Source: Acidobacteriaceae bacterium
Lineage (GTDB): Bacteria; Acidobacteriota; Terriglobia; Terriglobales; Acidobacteriaceae
Length of the DNA stretch: 64,000 bases
Assembly (NCBI GenBank): GCA_030041435.1
Contig: JASHNW010000069.1
Location: 56,301-120,300 of the forward strand
Reading direction: 5' to 3'
In this document: one piece after another, positions 8,588-18,150 of the stretch
Layout: each line of letters opens with the position of its first letter
How positions within the stretch are numbered: the stretch's first letter is position 1
Made by a program: the position numbers and the translations under genes
Notes under the pieces: model-generated
What the model was told of the DNA's origin: nothing
The model's database searches: none
The model's input: only the letters and a program-made list of their open reading frames with translations

Positions 8588-9022
8588 TTAATGAACCAGC
8601 AGCGAATCCCGAATTCCCGTGCGCATCCTCGCAATTTCTTCACTCATCGCGCGCGCGGCAACGAGACAGAGATGCGGGGATCGCTCCAGCAGCGCCGCGA
8701 CCTGAACGGCCGGAATAAACCCCAGTTCCGCATCCTCGGCCACCTGCGCCGAGAGGCTGTAGGTCCCCGTCAGCGCGGCGGGCAGCCCGGCGATCTCGCC
8801 TGGCCCCAGAGTCTTCGCCAGGCAGGTTCTGGCCTTCGAATCCAGATACATGCTGACGGCGCCCCTGCGAATGAGAAACACGCCGGACACAGGGTCGCCG
8901 CACTGGAAAAGGATGGTTCCGGCGGGCATTGCCACGCTCGAAGCCATGCGCTCAAGTTCTGTGAGCAGCTCAAAGCTTTCTGCAGCCATGGTCTTTGCGA
9001 TGCCAGAAAATCGCCTGGCCAT
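8588..9022 (-). CDS. Stand-alone cyclic-nucleotide-binding domain protein
   Basis: A 144-residue protein that is essentially one cNMP-binding beta-roll: PAGTILFQCGDPVSGVFLIRRG, then GPGEIAGLPAALTGTYSLSAQVAEDAELGFI. A short helical C-terminus follows without the winged helix of Crp/Fnr regulators. It is therefore more likely a sensor or adapter than a DNA-binding regulator. The classical Arg of the cyclic-phosphate cassette is not obvious, so ligand binding is uncertain. It converges with the sirtuin gene (43 nt apart). Confidence 0.75.
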   Translation of the reverse strand: MARRFSGIAKTMAAESFELLTELERMASSVAMPAGTILFQCGDPVSGVFLIRRGAVSMYLDSKARTCLAKTLGPGEIAGLPAALTGTYSLSAQVAEDAELGFIPAVQVAALLERSPHLCLVAARAMSEEIARMRTGIRDSLLVH

Positions 9023-9380
9023 CAGCTGAAGTTTGACCGCAGCCGCTTTTCTCCGCTGTGACCTGCATCACAAGTTGTTGCTGCAGCGATGGATTGCACC
9101 AGCCGCGTCGCATTTCCGGGCTGCGATGTGCGGCATCGGATTCCTGCGCCCGCGAGGCAGCCAGCTCGACCGGCCAGCCGCATTTCGCCGGTGAACGCCG
9201 CGGGCGTCGTGTGGGGATTGCTTCGCAACCCGGCAGGCCGTTATCCGGCAGATACGCTGCAAGTTATTGCCAGTTAAAGGCAACTTAACCGGATTTGGCC
9301 ATCACTATGGTAAAAAGGCGCTATTGTGTCCGAAGGAGAATCACCTATTCTGGTATCGGGCCGGTTGTTACGCCGAGCGA
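9023..9380. other. 358-nt intergenic region, no gene recognised
   Basis: This lies between the divergent cNMP-binding gene and the diguanylate cyclase. Short open frames on both strands have no recognisable domains or good ribosome sites. It presumably carries the divergent promoters; no clear sigma70 pair or hairpin was found by eye. Confidence 0.5.
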
Positions 9381-10694
9381 ATGCACCTGGTGAACTGGAG
9401 TACATTGCCGGATTTGGCGGCGGTTGCGCTGCTGACCTGCGCGTTCGGGTCGGTGGCTCGCCGCGGGCATACCCCTGTGTCCGGGCTCTGGCTGACCGGC
9501 TGGGTGATGATCGCGCTCCACTTTGCCGCTCTCATCCTCGCTTCGGCCCCTGGAATCCTGGGCGTGACCGCGACCGTGATTGCATACCAGGCGCTGGCGT
9601 GGGGTGGCGTGCTGTTTGTCTGGTCGTGCGTTCCTTACCGCAGGCGAACTTCCAGCCGGTGGATGCTCGGCGTACTGCTGGGAACGAACACGCTTTACAT
9701 CAGCCTCATTACCGTCGCTCCCAACGCGGCGTTCCCTCTCACCCTGGCGGCGATTCTTTACGGTGCGTGTCCGCTGCTGGTGATGTTGCTGTCGATTCGC
9801 AAGGGTTTTAATCACCCGCTGCGCTGGGTCACCGTGGTTCTCTACGCTGCGCTGGCCGCCTTTCTGCTGATTTTTCAGTTGCGGGGGCCGAGCGGATCGG
9901 ATCTGGCCTTCAACGCCGTCATCTTTACCGTTTACTTCGCCTGCTGCATTCATTTCTGGTACGCTTTTCGGCGCGCCACTTCCGGCGCAATGATTACGAT
10001 CGCGGGGTTTCTTGCCTGGTCGGCGGTATTTGTGGTCGCGCCGCTCATGGCAGCCTGGTGGCCGGCGCTGCATGTGGAGAGCGAGGTGTGGAACCTGCCG
10101 AAGTATGTCGTGGCGGTCGGCATGATTCTGCTCCTCCTCGAGGACCAGATCGAGCACAACAAGTACCTTGCGCTCCACGACGAGCTGACCGGGCTGCCCA
10201 ACCGCCGCCTCTTTCAGGATCGCCTCTCCAGCGCCATCGAGCGCGCGCGCCGCAGCGGATCGCGGGCTGGCCTTCTGCTCATCGATCTGGACCACTTTAA
10301 GCAGGTGAACGACACCGTCGGCCATCATGTCGGCGATCTGCTGCTGCAGCGTGTGGGGCAGATTTTCCTGGGGCGTGCCCGCCGTTCCGATACTGTCGCA
10401 CGAACGGGCGGCGATGAGTTTTCCGTCATTCTCGAAGAACCGATCAGCCGCGCGGACGCCGCGCGCGTCGGGCAGGCCCTGGCAGAACTTCTGGCACATC
10501 CCCATGAACTGGGTGGTCACACCGTGCGCGTGGGCGCCAGCATCGGGGTTGCAATTTTTCCTGAAGATGCTTCGGACCCGGAATCTCTGCGCATCGTCGC
10601 GGATTTGAATATGTACGCCGAAAAGAAGGTCTCCCGCAGCCGCGACTCCGTCCTGCACGCGGCGCTTCCCCAGGAACAGTCAGCGCCGCAATAG
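9381..10694 (+). CDS. Membrane-bound diguanylate cyclase (GGDEF)
   Basis: A 437-residue protein. About seven or eight hydrophobic segments fill residues ~10-235, followed by a short linker and a GGDEF domain beginning at LALHDELTGLPNRRLFQDRL. The active-site GGDEF starts near residue 343 (ARTGGDEFSVI), and an RxxD inhibitory site (RRSD) sits five residues upstream, so the enzyme should make cyclic di-GMP with product feedback. No EAL domain is present. The ATG at 9381 starts directly before the first membrane segment; the 38-residue upstream extension is not membrane-like and is rejected. The input signal is unknown. Confidence 0.92.
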   Translation: MHLVNWSTLPDLAAVALLTCAFGSVARRGHTPVSGLWLTGWVMIALHFAALILASAPGILGVTATVIAYQALAWGGVLFVWSCVPYRRRTSSRWMLGVLLGTNTLYISLITVAPNAAFPLTLAAILYGACPLLVMLLSIRKGFNHPLRWVTVVLYAALAAFLLIFQLRGPSGSDLAFNAVIFTVYFACCIHFWYAFRRATSGAMITIAGFLAWSAVFVVAPLMAAWWPALHVESEVWNLPKYVVAVGMILLLLEDQIEHNKYLALHDELTGLPNRRLFQDRLSSAIERARRSGSRAGLLLIDLDHFKQVNDTVGHHVGDLLLQRVGQIFLGRARRSDTVARTGGDEFSVILEEPISRADAARVGQALAELLAHPHELGGHTVRVGASIGVAIFPEDASDPESLRIVADLNMYAEKKVSRSRDSVLHAALPQEQSAPQ

Positions 10695-10847
10695 ACACCC
10701 GATCGATCGCGCCCGCGACTGGTTGGCTGCGATCGTCGGACGTTCGGGTTGCCAATTCTCCCTCGGTCCCGGTAGCGTATAGGGTTTTCGCGCGTAACCA
10801 GGCCCTGGCGCCGGTGCGCCCACCGGGGTAGCCTGAGGAGAGGAAAG

Positions 10848-12149
10848 ATGCCGCACGCTGAACTGCACTACCAGTCTGGATTTGGCAACGAATTTGCCAC
10901 CGAAGCCGTCGCCGGGGCCCTGCCGCAGGGCCAGAATGCGCCGCAGAAGTCTGCGCTCGGCCTCTATACGGAGCAGTTGAGCGGGACCGCCTTCACCGCT
11001 CCCCGCGCTGTCAACCGGCGTACCTGGACCTACCGAATCCGCCCGTCCGTTACGCATAAGCCTTTCGTCGAAATTGGCATGGGCCTCATCCGAAGCGGAC
11101 CGTTTAACGAAGCGCCCACTCCGCCGAACCAGATGCGCTGGAATCCCATCCCCATGCCGGACAAGCACACGGATTTTGTCGACGGTATCGTTACGCTGGG
11201 CGGCAGTGGAGATCCCGCCATGCAGGTGGGCGTCGGCATTCACCTGTATGCCGCCACTGCCTCCATGCGCGACCGCTATTTCTATAACGCCGATGGCGAA
11301 ATGCTCATCGTCCCGCAGCAGGGACCGCTCCGCATTCACACGGAATTGGGCATTCTCATCGTTCTGCCTGGGGAAATCTGCATCATTCCCCGCGGCATCA
11401 AGATCCGTGTCGATCTGGAAGGCCCCTCCCGCGGCTATATCTGCGAAAACTATGGATTGCCGTTCCGTCTGCCCGATCTCGGCCCGATTGGCGCCAATGG
11501 ACTGGCGAATCCCCGCGATTTTCTCGCGCCGGTTGCAGCATACGAGGACCGCGAGGGCGAATTCCGTATCGTCGGCAAGTTTCTTGGCCGGCTCTGGGAG
11601 GCCGAGATCGATCACTCCCCACTCGATGTCGTCGCGTGGCATGGCAACTACGCGCCGTGCAAATATGATCTGGCCCGCTTCAACTGCATCAACTCCGTCA
11701 GCTTCGACCACCCGGATCCTTCGATCTACACCGTGCTCACGTCCCCTTCTGTCATGGCCGGCACCGCCAACGTCGATTTCGCCATCTTCCCTCCGCGCTG
11801 GCTGGTGGCGGAACATACCTTCCGGCCGCCGTGGTTTCACCGCAACATGATGAACGAGTTTATGGGGCTGGTGTTTGGCGAATACGACGCCAAAACCGAA
11901 GGTTTCCTGCCCGGTGGGGCCAGCCTGCACAACTGCATGTCCGGCCACGGACCGGATGCCGAGACCTGGGAGAAAGCCAGCGACGCGGAATTGAAGCCGG
12001 TGAAGCTCGATAACACGCTCGCCTTCATGTTCGAGACGCAACTCCCCGTTCGTCCAACCAGGTTTGCTTTGGAAACAAAGATCCTTCAGCACGAGTATTT
12101 CGAGTGCTGGCAGGGGCTAAAAAAACATTTCAAGGATCCGACAAAATGA
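10848..12149 (+). CDS. hmgA: Homogentisate 1,2-dioxygenase
   Basis: A 433-residue cytoplasmic Fe(II) enzyme that opens the homogentisate ring to maleylacetoacetate in tyrosine/phenylalanine catabolism. The opening [14 protein letters not shown] is typical. The iron-site region is intact: [19 protein letters not shown], then [17 protein letters not shown] and [12 protein letters not shown], which supply the conserved His/Glu residues. An AGGAGAGG-type ribosome site precedes the ATG. Its stop codon overlaps the next gene's ATG (ATGA), indicating translational coupling to 12146-13021 and then fahA. Confidence 0.97.
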   Translation: MPHAELHYQSGFGNEFATEAVAGALPQGQNAPQKSALGLYTEQLSGTAFTAPRAVNRRTWTYRIRPSVTHKPFVEIGMGLIRSGPFNEAPTPPNQMRWNPIPMPDKHTDFVDGIVTLGGSGDPAMQVGVGIHLYAATASMRDRYFYNADGEMLIVPQQGPLRIHTELGILIVLPGEICIIPRGIKIRVDLEGPSRGYICENYGLPFRLPDLGPIGANGLANPRDFLAPVAAYEDREGEFRIVGKFLGRLWEAEIDHSPLDVVAWHGNYAPCKYDLARFNCINSVSFDHPDPSIYTVLTSPSVMAGTANVDFAIFPPRWLVAEHTFRPPWFHRNMMNEFMGLVFGEYDAKTEGFLPGGASLHNCMSGHGPDAETWEKASDAELKPVKLDNTLAFMFETQLPVRPTRFALETKILQHEYFECWQGLKKHFKDPTK

Positions 12150-13021
12150 GTGCGGTCGAAGCCCTGCTGGCGCGAATGATTGACTACGCCGGCTTGTTTC
12201 CGCCCGCTGCGCTCGATATGGAGCGAGCGGTTGGGAACTATCAAAGCTATTTGCTTGCCGAGCATTCCTGGATGCTGGGGAACTTCATCGTCCCGGCAAG
12301 TCGCCTGGGAGAATTCGGCGAAGTGTTTTCGCGGGTCTGCTGCGACGAGCAGCAGCAGCCGTGGACGCTGAGCGTCGTGTGCAGCAGCGCGGCGACGGGC
12401 GACGATTTCAAGGCGATCGAAGAATTCCAGCAGGGAGCCGCGTTCGTATCCACGGTGGAAGTTAAGGCAGCGGATATCCGGTCTGCCCGTGCTGTTCTGC
12501 GCGTCATGCCTGAACGGCCGGCACGATACGTCGAGTTCCCCCCGGAGCGCGCCAGAAGATTGCTGCCGGTGCTGGCATCCCACAAGGCGCGGGCCAAGCT
12601 GCGCACCGGAGGCGTCACACCGGAAGCGATTCCACGACCGGAAGCCGTGGCGCGTTTTCTCCGGTTTTGCGCGGAGAACCGCGTCCCCTTCAAAGCCACA
12701 GCGGGGATGCACCATGCTGTCCGTGGCAGTCACAGCCTCACCTACGATGTTTCCAGCCCCGTTGCCTGCACGCATGGCTTCCTGAACTTCTTTCTTGCGG
12801 CCGGCCAGGCGTGGCTTGGAGCCCATGAAACCGCCGTGGTCAAAACGCTCAGGGAGGAAGATCCGGCCGAGTTTCACCTGGAGGAAGACACTATCAACTG
12901 GCACAACCAAAGCCTCACCGACATCCAGATCGCGCGTTTCCGTGCCGATCTGGCGATCAGTTTCGGCTCCTGCTCCTTCACTGAGCCCATCGACGACTTG
13001 AAGGCAATGGAATGGGTCTAG
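12146..13021 (+). CDS. Conserved protein of unknown function in the homogentisate operon
   Basis: A 291-residue protein that I do not assign to a named enzyme. Sequence features are [19 protein letters not shown] at the N-terminus and a central [14 protein letters not shown]. These are followed by the striking [13 protein letters not shown] motif and a C-terminal [14 protein letters not shown]. The alternating strand/helix pattern and motifs at strand ends suggest a TIM-barrel-like fold (inference). It overlaps hmgA by 4 nt and fahA by 10 nt, so it is made with both. The operon lacks a recognisable maleylacetoacetate isomerase, the step between HmgA and FahA, making that a possible but unproven role. 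Confidence 0.85.
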   Translation: MSAVEALLARMIDYAGLFPPAALDMERAVGNYQSYLLAEHSWMLGNFIVPASRLGEFGEVFSRVCCDEQQQPWTLSVVCSSAATGDDFKAIEEFQQGAAFVSTVEVKAADIRSARAVLRVMPERPARYVEFPPERARRLLPVLASHKARAKLRTGGVTPEAIPRPEAVARFLRFCAENRVPFKATAGMHHAVRGSHSLTYDVSSPVACTHGFLNFFLAAGQAWLGAHETAVVKTLREEDPAEFHLEEDTINWHNQSLTDIQIARFRADLAISFGSCSFTEPIDDLKAMEWV

Positions 13022-14292
13022 AACGTAAGCGCTGCTGGGTGGAATCGGCTAACGATCCGGCAACGGATTTTCCGCTGGAGAATTTGCCGTTTGGGGTGTT
13101 TGAAAGCGACGATCTGCGGCGAATTGGCCTGGCAATCGGCGATCGGATCCTGGATCTCCATGCGTGCGAAAAGGCAGGTTTGCTGGGAAATCTGCTGTCA
13201 TCCCAGGGGCTGCATGCGCTGGCTGGCGATGGGCCCGCTCAGCCCCCTCCGCTGCGCCGCGTCGCCGTCGAGTTGTTGAGCGAAGGCTCTCATCGTCCTC
13301 AGGTCGAACCACTCCTCATTTCCCAGCGCGACGTTCGCATGCTCCCGCCCTTCCGCATCGGCGACTACACGGACTTCTACGCCTCCATTCATCACGCAAC
13401 CAACGTCGGCCGCCTGTTTCGCCCTGACAATCCGCTGCTGCCGAATTACAAATGGGTGCCTATCGGCTACCACGGACGCGCCTCGTCCATCGTCGTCAGC
13501 GGCGCTGAAATCCGCCGCCCCTGTGGCCAGACCAAGGCTCCCGACGCTCCCGAGCCGGCCTTTGGTCCAAGCCGCATGCTCGATTACGAACTGGAAATGG
13601 GTTTCTTCGTCGCGGAACCGAATGCGCCTGGCCACCCGATCCCCATCGACCTGGCTGAAGACCACATCTTTGGCCTGTGCCTCGTGAACGACTGGTCCGC
13701 GCGCGACATCCAGTCCTGGGAGTACCAGCCGCTCGGGCCGTTCCTTGCGAAGAGTTTCGCGACGACTATCTCGCCCTGGGTTGTCACGCTCGACGCACTG
13801 GAACCTTTCCGCGTTCCTGCAGCCCCGCGCCCCGACGGCGATCCCGCACCGCTGCCGTATCTTTTCTCGGAACGCGATCAGCAACGCGGCGCCTTCGACA
13901 TCCATCTCGAAGTTTCGCTGCTGACGGCAAAAATGCGCGCCGCCGGAGAGGCTCCCTTCCGTATCAGCCGCGGCAATTTGCGGGATTTGTACTGGACACC
14001 GGCACAAATGCTTGCGCACCACGCCAGCAACGGATGCAACCTGCGTCCGGGCGATCTGCTCGCCACAGGAACGGTGTCCGGTGCTGCTCCCGACTCCGTC
14101 GGCTGTCTGCTGGAACGAACCCGCCGCGGCGCAGAGCCCCTGCAACTGCCGAATGGCGAGCAGCGCCGGTTCCTCGACGACGGCGACGAGGTCATTCTGC
14201 ATGGATGGTGCGAGCGCGATGGCTTCCCGCGCATTGGATTCGGCGAGTGCCGCGGCGTACTTGTGCCGCCGTGGCAGCCTGGAAACGACTGA
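13012..14292 (+). CDS. fahA: Fumarylacetoacetase
   Basis: A 426-residue enzyme that hydrolyses fumarylacetoacetate to fumarate and acetoacetate, the last step of tyrosine catabolism. Conserved blocks include IGDYTDFYASIHHATNVG (metal Asp), the YHGRASS turn, ELEMGFFVAEPN (metal Glu), LVNDWSARDIQSWEYQPLG and FLAKSFATTISPWVV. Its length fits the full-length FAA hydrolase family with its N-terminal SH3-like domain, unlike the two shorter FAH paralogues in the window. The ATG at 13012 overlaps the preceding stop by 10 nt. Confidence 0.96.
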   Translation: MGLERKRCWVESANDPATDFPLENLPFGVFESDDLRRIGLAIGDRILDLHACEKAGLLGNLLSSQGLHALAGDGPAQPPPLRRVAVELLSEGSHRPQVEPLLISQRDVRMLPPFRIGDYTDFYASIHHATNVGRLFRPDNPLLPNYKWVPIGYHGRASSIVVSGAEIRRPCGQTKAPDAPEPAFGPSRMLDYELEMGFFVAEPNAPGHPIPIDLAEDHIFGLCLVNDWSARDIQSWEYQPLGPFLAKSFATTISPWVVTLDALEPFRVPAAPRPDGDPAPLPYLFSERDQQRGAFDIHLEVSLLTAKMRAAGEAPFRISRGNLRDLYWTPAQMLAHHASNGCNLRPGDLLATGTVSGAAPDSVGCLLERTRRGAEPLQLPNGEQRRFLDDGDEVILHGWCERDGFPRIGFGECRGVLVPPWQPGND

Positions 14293-14299
14293 TCCCGGA

Positions 14300-15127
14300 T
14301 CAGAAGAAAAACTTCAGGTACCAGCGGATTACCGGCTGCCCCGCGAATATTCCATAGATCGCCGCCGCGCACAGAAACGATCCGAAGGGCAGCCGCGCCG
14401 CCAGCGTCTTCTTCGCACTGCCTGAAATGGCGATCCACACCAGGCCAAACATCGCCGCAGCTACCGATCCCAGACACAACGTCAGAATTGTCAATCCCGG
14501 TCCCAGCCACGCTGCAATCATGGCCAGCAGTTTTGCGTCGCCCCGGCCCATCCCTTCCTTGTGCCGCACCAGGAAATACGCCCAGCGAATCCCCAGGATG
14601 ACCAGCGCCGCAATCGCCGCCCACACTGCTGATGCAACCGCGTTCCACACATGTCCTCGCAGTGTAGCGGCCGGAAGCAGACCCGCGTATGCAATTCCCA
14701 GCGCAATTCCGGGCAGCGTAAACGCATTTGGCACGCGCATCGTTTCCGCATCCATCACCGCGAGGCCGAACAACAGGAAGCAGAGAACCGCCGTGCCGCT
14801 GCCGCGAACCGTTAATCCGAACTGCAAATAGCAGAGCAGAAACAGGGCAGCTATCCCAGCCTCCACAGCCGGGTAGCGCCAGGGAATTCGCCAGTGGCAG
14901 GCCCGGCACCGTCCGCGCAGAATCAGCCAGCTAACCAGCGGTACGTTGTCCGCGATGCGAATTGCCGCTCCGCACTGCGGACACCGCGACCCGGGCCGGA
15001 TGATCGATGCATGTCGCGGCAGCCGCGCTATGCAGACGTTCAGAAAGCTGCCGAAGGCCAGCCCAAAGAGCACGACGAAAATGGAAATGAGCAAAGTCGC
15101 GGTCGTTCTCCTTCGCCCTGCCAGCAT
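14300..15127 (-). CDS. Prepilin peptidase / leader peptidase (A24)
   Basis: A 275-residue multi-pass inner-membrane protein. It processes and N-methylates type IV pilin-like precursors. The N-terminal GSFLNVCIARLPR segment is typical, followed by two CxxC pairs (CPQCGAAI and CRACHWRI) of the cytoplasmic zinc-binding domain. The two aspartates of the A24 active site lie in LAVMDAETMRVPN and GMGRGDAKLL. About seven hydrophobic helices follow. It converges on fahA with only 7 nt between stops; no pilin gene is next to it in this window. Confidence 0.93.
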   Translation of the reverse strand: MLAGRRRTTATLLISIFVVLFGLAFGSFLNVCIARLPRHASIIRPGSRCPQCGAAIRIADNVPLVSWLILRGRCRACHWRIPWRYPAVEAGIAALFLLCYLQFGLTVRGSGTAVLCFLLFGLAVMDAETMRVPNAFTLPGIALGIAYAGLLPAATLRGHVWNAVASAVWAAIAALVILGIRWAYFLVRHKEGMGRGDAKLLAMIAAWLGPGLTILTLCLGSVAAAMFGLVWIAISGSAKKTLAARLPFGSFLCAAAIYGIFAGQPVIRWYLKFFF

Positions 15128-15165
15128 ACCGGGATCGACAGATGCCGTCGTTGTAAATTGGAACT

Positions 15166-16056
15166 ATGGCTCTTGAACAGGACGCTGCATCACCGGGTGA
15201 CGCTCCGCAGCGCCTCGACGATTTGCGTGCCGGCGAGCTGTTTGCCGAAGCGGTCGCCATCATGGCGCGGCTGCGCGCGCCCGGCGGCTGCCCCTGGGAC
15301 CGCGAGCAGACCTTCTCCACGATCCGCAAATTCACGCTGGAAGAAACGTGGGAGGTCCTCGACGCGATCGAGCGCGAGAACTGGCCCGATCTGGCCGACG
15401 AACTGGGAGATCTCCTGCTGCAGGTCCTCTTTTATGCCGAGATGGCGGCCGAAGCTGGTCGCTTCTCAATTGCGGAGGTGATTGTCGGACTCAACAACAA
15501 GCTCATCCGCCGTCATCCGCATGTTTTTGGCGAAGATGCTTCGGCGGCGGCAGGGAATCGCGCCGAGGGACTCGACACCAACGGCATTGGCGCGACCCAG
15601 GTCCTCCGCAACTGGGAGCAGATCAAGAACCTCGAAAAGAAATCCCGCCCAGCTGGCACAGGCCGCCTCGATTCCATTTCCCGATCCATGCCGGCCCTGG
15701 CCGAAGCGGGCAAGATCGGCTCCAGGGCTGCGAAGGCCGGATTCGACTGGCCCGATGTGCAGGGTGTTCTGGCAAAGATGCAGGAGGAGGTCGCGGAGCT
15801 GGAGGCGGAAATTGCGTCCGGCGATGAAACGGCAGCAGCAGAAGAGCTGGGCGATCTGATGTTTACCGCCGCGAATCTCGCGCGTCACCTGAAGGTAGAC
15901 GCGGAACTCGCCCTGCGCGACGCCAACGCCAAATTTCGCCGCCGCTTCGCCGCCATGGAAGCCGCTGGCGAACGCCCGCTGGAAGAACTCGGCCCCGAAA
16001 AACTCGAAGACCTTTGGTCACGCAGCAAATCCCTCGAAAAAGATCAGCCCGCATGA
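15166..16056 (+). CDS. mazG: Nucleoside triphosphate pyrophosphohydrolase MazG
   Basis: A 296-residue tandem MazG protein. It hydrolyses NTPs to NMP and pyrophosphate in nucleotide-pool sanitation. The first module begins CPWDREQTFSTIRKFTLEE with the metal-binding EENW/E-x-x-D helices (LADELGDLLLQVLFYAEMA). The RRHPHVFGE segment separates the modules, and the second has EEVAELEAEI then EELGDLMFTAANLAR. The extra ~30 residues over E. coli MazG are in the N-terminus and mid-linker. It overlaps the acyltransferase gene by 4 nt. Confidence 0.95.
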   Translation: MALEQDAASPGDAPQRLDDLRAGELFAEAVAIMARLRAPGGCPWDREQTFSTIRKFTLEETWEVLDAIERENWPDLADELGDLLLQVLFYAEMAAEAGRFSIAEVIVGLNNKLIRRHPHVFGEDASAAAGNRAEGLDTNGIGATQVLRNWEQIKNLEKKSRPAGTGRLDSISRSMPALAEAGKIGSRAAKAGFDWPDVQGVLAKMQEEVAELEAEIASGDETAAAEELGDLMFTAANLARHLKVDAELALRDANAKFRRRFAAMEAAGERPLEELGPEKLEDLWSRSKSLEKDQPA

Positions 16057-16877
16057 ATTCCGAAACCATCCTTGCCGCCGACGGCGTGCCAATCACACTC
16101 CGCCCCTGTCAGGGCCTTGACGAATGCGGCGCCTGCGTCGACCTCCAGATCCAGATCTGGGGATACAACGACGGAGACGTCATTCCCCGCCGGCTCTTCG
16201 TGGTGGCTCAGCGCATCGGAGGGCAGGTCATCGGCGCATTCGACCCAGAGTCACGCCTGATCGGTTTCGCCATGTCTTTGCCCGGCGTGAAGTCTGCAAA
16301 AGCTCCCCTCCGCTCGCCAACTCCCTATCTGCACTCGCATATGCTGGCCGTCCTGCCCCGGTACCGCAACGCTGGTGTTGGCCGGCGCCTTAAGCTTTAC
16401 CAACGCCAGGAAGCCCTCCAGCGCGGCATTTCGCTCATGGAATGGACCTTCGACCCGCTCGAAATTAAAAACGCTTTCCTCAATATCCACAGATTGGGCG
16501 TCATCGTTCGCTCCTATACGCCAGATTTTTATGGTGTATCCTCATCTCGACTGCAGGCTGGCCTGCCCACGGACCGTCTCCACGCGGAATGGTGGATGGA
16601 GTCGGAGCGCGTCACGGCCATCCTGAGCGGATCGCCGTACTCCCCGCCGGAAATTCAGGAGACCATTGTGGTACCGAGCGCTGTTAGCGAATGGAAGGCC
16701 AGCAGTGTCTCCCGGGCCCTTGGTGTCCAGTCTGAAAACCGTGACCGCTTCCTCTCCGCCTTCGCGCGCGGCCTGGCCGTCACCGGTTTCCGGGTAGACT
16801 CAGAAGGGAACGGCATTTTTGAACTCGCACGACTGCAACCACCGCAACCGGAACAGCCGCACCCCGGAGTTCTATGA
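16053..16877 (+). CDS. GNAT-type N-acyltransferase (COG3375-like)
   Basis: A 274-residue protein. A GNAT core at residues ~10-150 includes LHSHMLAVLPRYRNAGVGRRLK, in which the R/Q-x-x-G-x-G/A acyl-CoA loop is represented by RYRNAGVG. It then has LMEWTFDPLEIKNAFLNI, and a C-terminal extension of about 110 residues. It overlaps mazG upstream and the enolase-superfamily gene downstream by 4 nt each. The same pairing of a GNAT with an N-acylamino-acid racemase/OSBS is known from D-to-L amino-acid conversion, where the GNAT N-succinylates D-amino acids; that is the likely role here. Confidence 0.82.
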   Translation: MNSETILAADGVPITLRPCQGLDECGACVDLQIQIWGYNDGDVIPRRLFVVAQRIGGQVIGAFDPESRLIGFAMSLPGVKSAKAPLRSPTPYLHSHMLAVLPRYRNAGVGRRLKLYQRQEALQRGISLMEWTFDPLEIKNAFLNIHRLGVIVRSYTPDFYGVSSSRLQAGLPTDRLHAEWWMESERVTAILSGSPYSPPEIQETIVVPSAVSEWKASSVSRALGVQSENRDRFLSAFARGLAVTGFRVDSEGNGIFELARLQPPQPEQPHPGVL

Positions 16878-17995
16878 GAATCGATGCCATCTGTCTGCGT
16901 GAACTGCGCCTCCCCCTCGTTCAGCCTTTTCAAACCAGTTTTGGCACCACCACCGAGCGCCGCATCCTGCTGGTCGAGATCCGTGGCGAAGGGCTGAGCG
17001 GCTGGGGCGAGTGCGTCGCCGGTGAGCACCCGTTCTTCTCCGATGAAACCATCGATACCGCCTGGCTGGTGATTCAGCAGGAACTGGCGCCGGTGCTGGC
17101 GAATGCAGATCCCGAGCATGGCGGCAAGTGCCCGGGCATCTTCCGTCAGGTGCGCGGTCACCGTATGGCGAAGGCTGCCCTTGAAAACGCCGTCTGGGAC
17201 CTCGAAGCGCAAATGAAAGGTGTCCCTCTTGCGGCCCTCCTGGGCGGCACGCGTGAAACCATCGCCTGTGGCGTCTCGATCGGTATCCAGCCAACTCTCG
17301 AAAGGCAGCTCGCGGAGGTCGAGAAAGAACTCGCCGCCGGCTATCAGCGCATCAAGCTCAAGTGCAAACCCGGCTGGGATGTGAACATGTTCGAGGCGGT
17401 GCGGAATCGCTGGCCGGAGATCGAACTGAGCTGCGACGCGAATTCCGCGTATCGCCTCAACGACGCTGACCACATCGTCACCTTCGACGAATTCAATTTG
17501 CTCATGATCGAGCAGCCCCTCTGGGCCGACGATTTCTATTTCCACTCCATGCTGCAGAAGCGCCTGAATACGCCCATCTGTCTCGATGAGTCCATCCGCA
17601 ACCGCCGCGACGCCCTAGCCGCCATCGAGATGGAATCCTGCCGCATCATCAACATCAAATGCGGGCGAGTGGGCGGCTTCAGCGAAGCCATTGCCGTGCA
17701 CAACGCCGCGCAGGAGCGGGGCGTTCCGGTGTGGTGCGGCGGCATGCTGGAGACCGGCATCGGCCGCGCCCATAACATTGCGCTCTCGTCGCTCGACAAC
17801 TTCACCCTGCCCGGCGACGTCTCCGCCTCGAAGCGCTACTGGAAGGAAGACATCATCGAGCCGGAAGTGAAAGTCTCATCCGGAGGCGAGATCGCGGTTC
17901 CCGATTTACCGGGCCGCGGCTTCGAAGTCCGCACGGAGCTGATTGAGAGACTCACCGTCCGCAAGGAAGAAATCCGCGCGCTGGCACTGGCGTAG
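16874..17995 (+). CDS. Enolase-superfamily N-acylamino-acid racemase / o-succinylbenzoate synthase
   Basis: A 373-residue protein of the MenC/NSAR family. A capping domain (LRLPLVQPFQTSFGTTTER) precedes a barrel with the catalytic lysine strand IKLKCKPGW, metal ligands in LSCDANSAY, LMIEQPLW and CLDESI, and the second catalytic lysine in IINIKCGRVGG. The family divides into menaquinone-making OSBS and racemases of N-succinyl amino acids, and many members do both. No other men gene is in the window and it is coupled to a GNAT gene, which favours the racemase. A strong terminator follows. Confidence 0.88.
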   Translation: MRIDAICLRELRLPLVQPFQTSFGTTTERRILLVEIRGEGLSGWGECVAGEHPFFSDETIDTAWLVIQQELAPVLANADPEHGGKCPGIFRQVRGHRMAKAALENAVWDLEAQMKGVPLAALLGGTRETIACGVSIGIQPTLERQLAEVEKELAAGYQRIKLKCKPGWDVNMFEAVRNRWPEIELSCDANSAYRLNDADHIVTFDEFNLLMIEQPLWADDFYFHSMLQKRLNTPICLDESIRNRRDALAAIEMESCRIINIKCGRVGGFSEAIAVHNAAQERGVPVWCGGMLETGIGRAHNIALSSLDNFTLPGDVSASKRYWKEDIIEPEVKVSSGGEIAVPDLPGRGFEVRTELIERLTVRKEEIRALALA

Positions 17996-18022
17996 CGATT
18001 CAGAAGGCCGGAGCAGGGACCA

Positions 18023-18056
18023 GGGGAGCGGCTATGCGACGCTCCCCTTTTGTGTT
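18023..18056 (+). terminator. Rho-independent terminator closing the mazG-GNAT-racemase operon
   Basis: A perfect 8-bp stem, GGGGAGCG at 18023-18030 with CGCTCCCC at 18040-18047, encloses a 9-nt loop and is followed by TTTTGTGTTT. It lies 27 nt after the racemase stop. Confidence 0.85.
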
Positions 18057-18150
18057 TGCAGTGTATCGCCAGACTTGCCGGCGTGTTGTTGATTCGTGGT
18101 GCGATGCATTGTCGTGAACGGGCGACCGTTCCGGATGGTACCGTGTTGCC

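Noticed and set aside
9058..9288. Small open frames between the cNMP-binding and diguanylate cyclase genes
   Set aside because: Short, overlapping on both strands, no ribosome sites and no family similarity.
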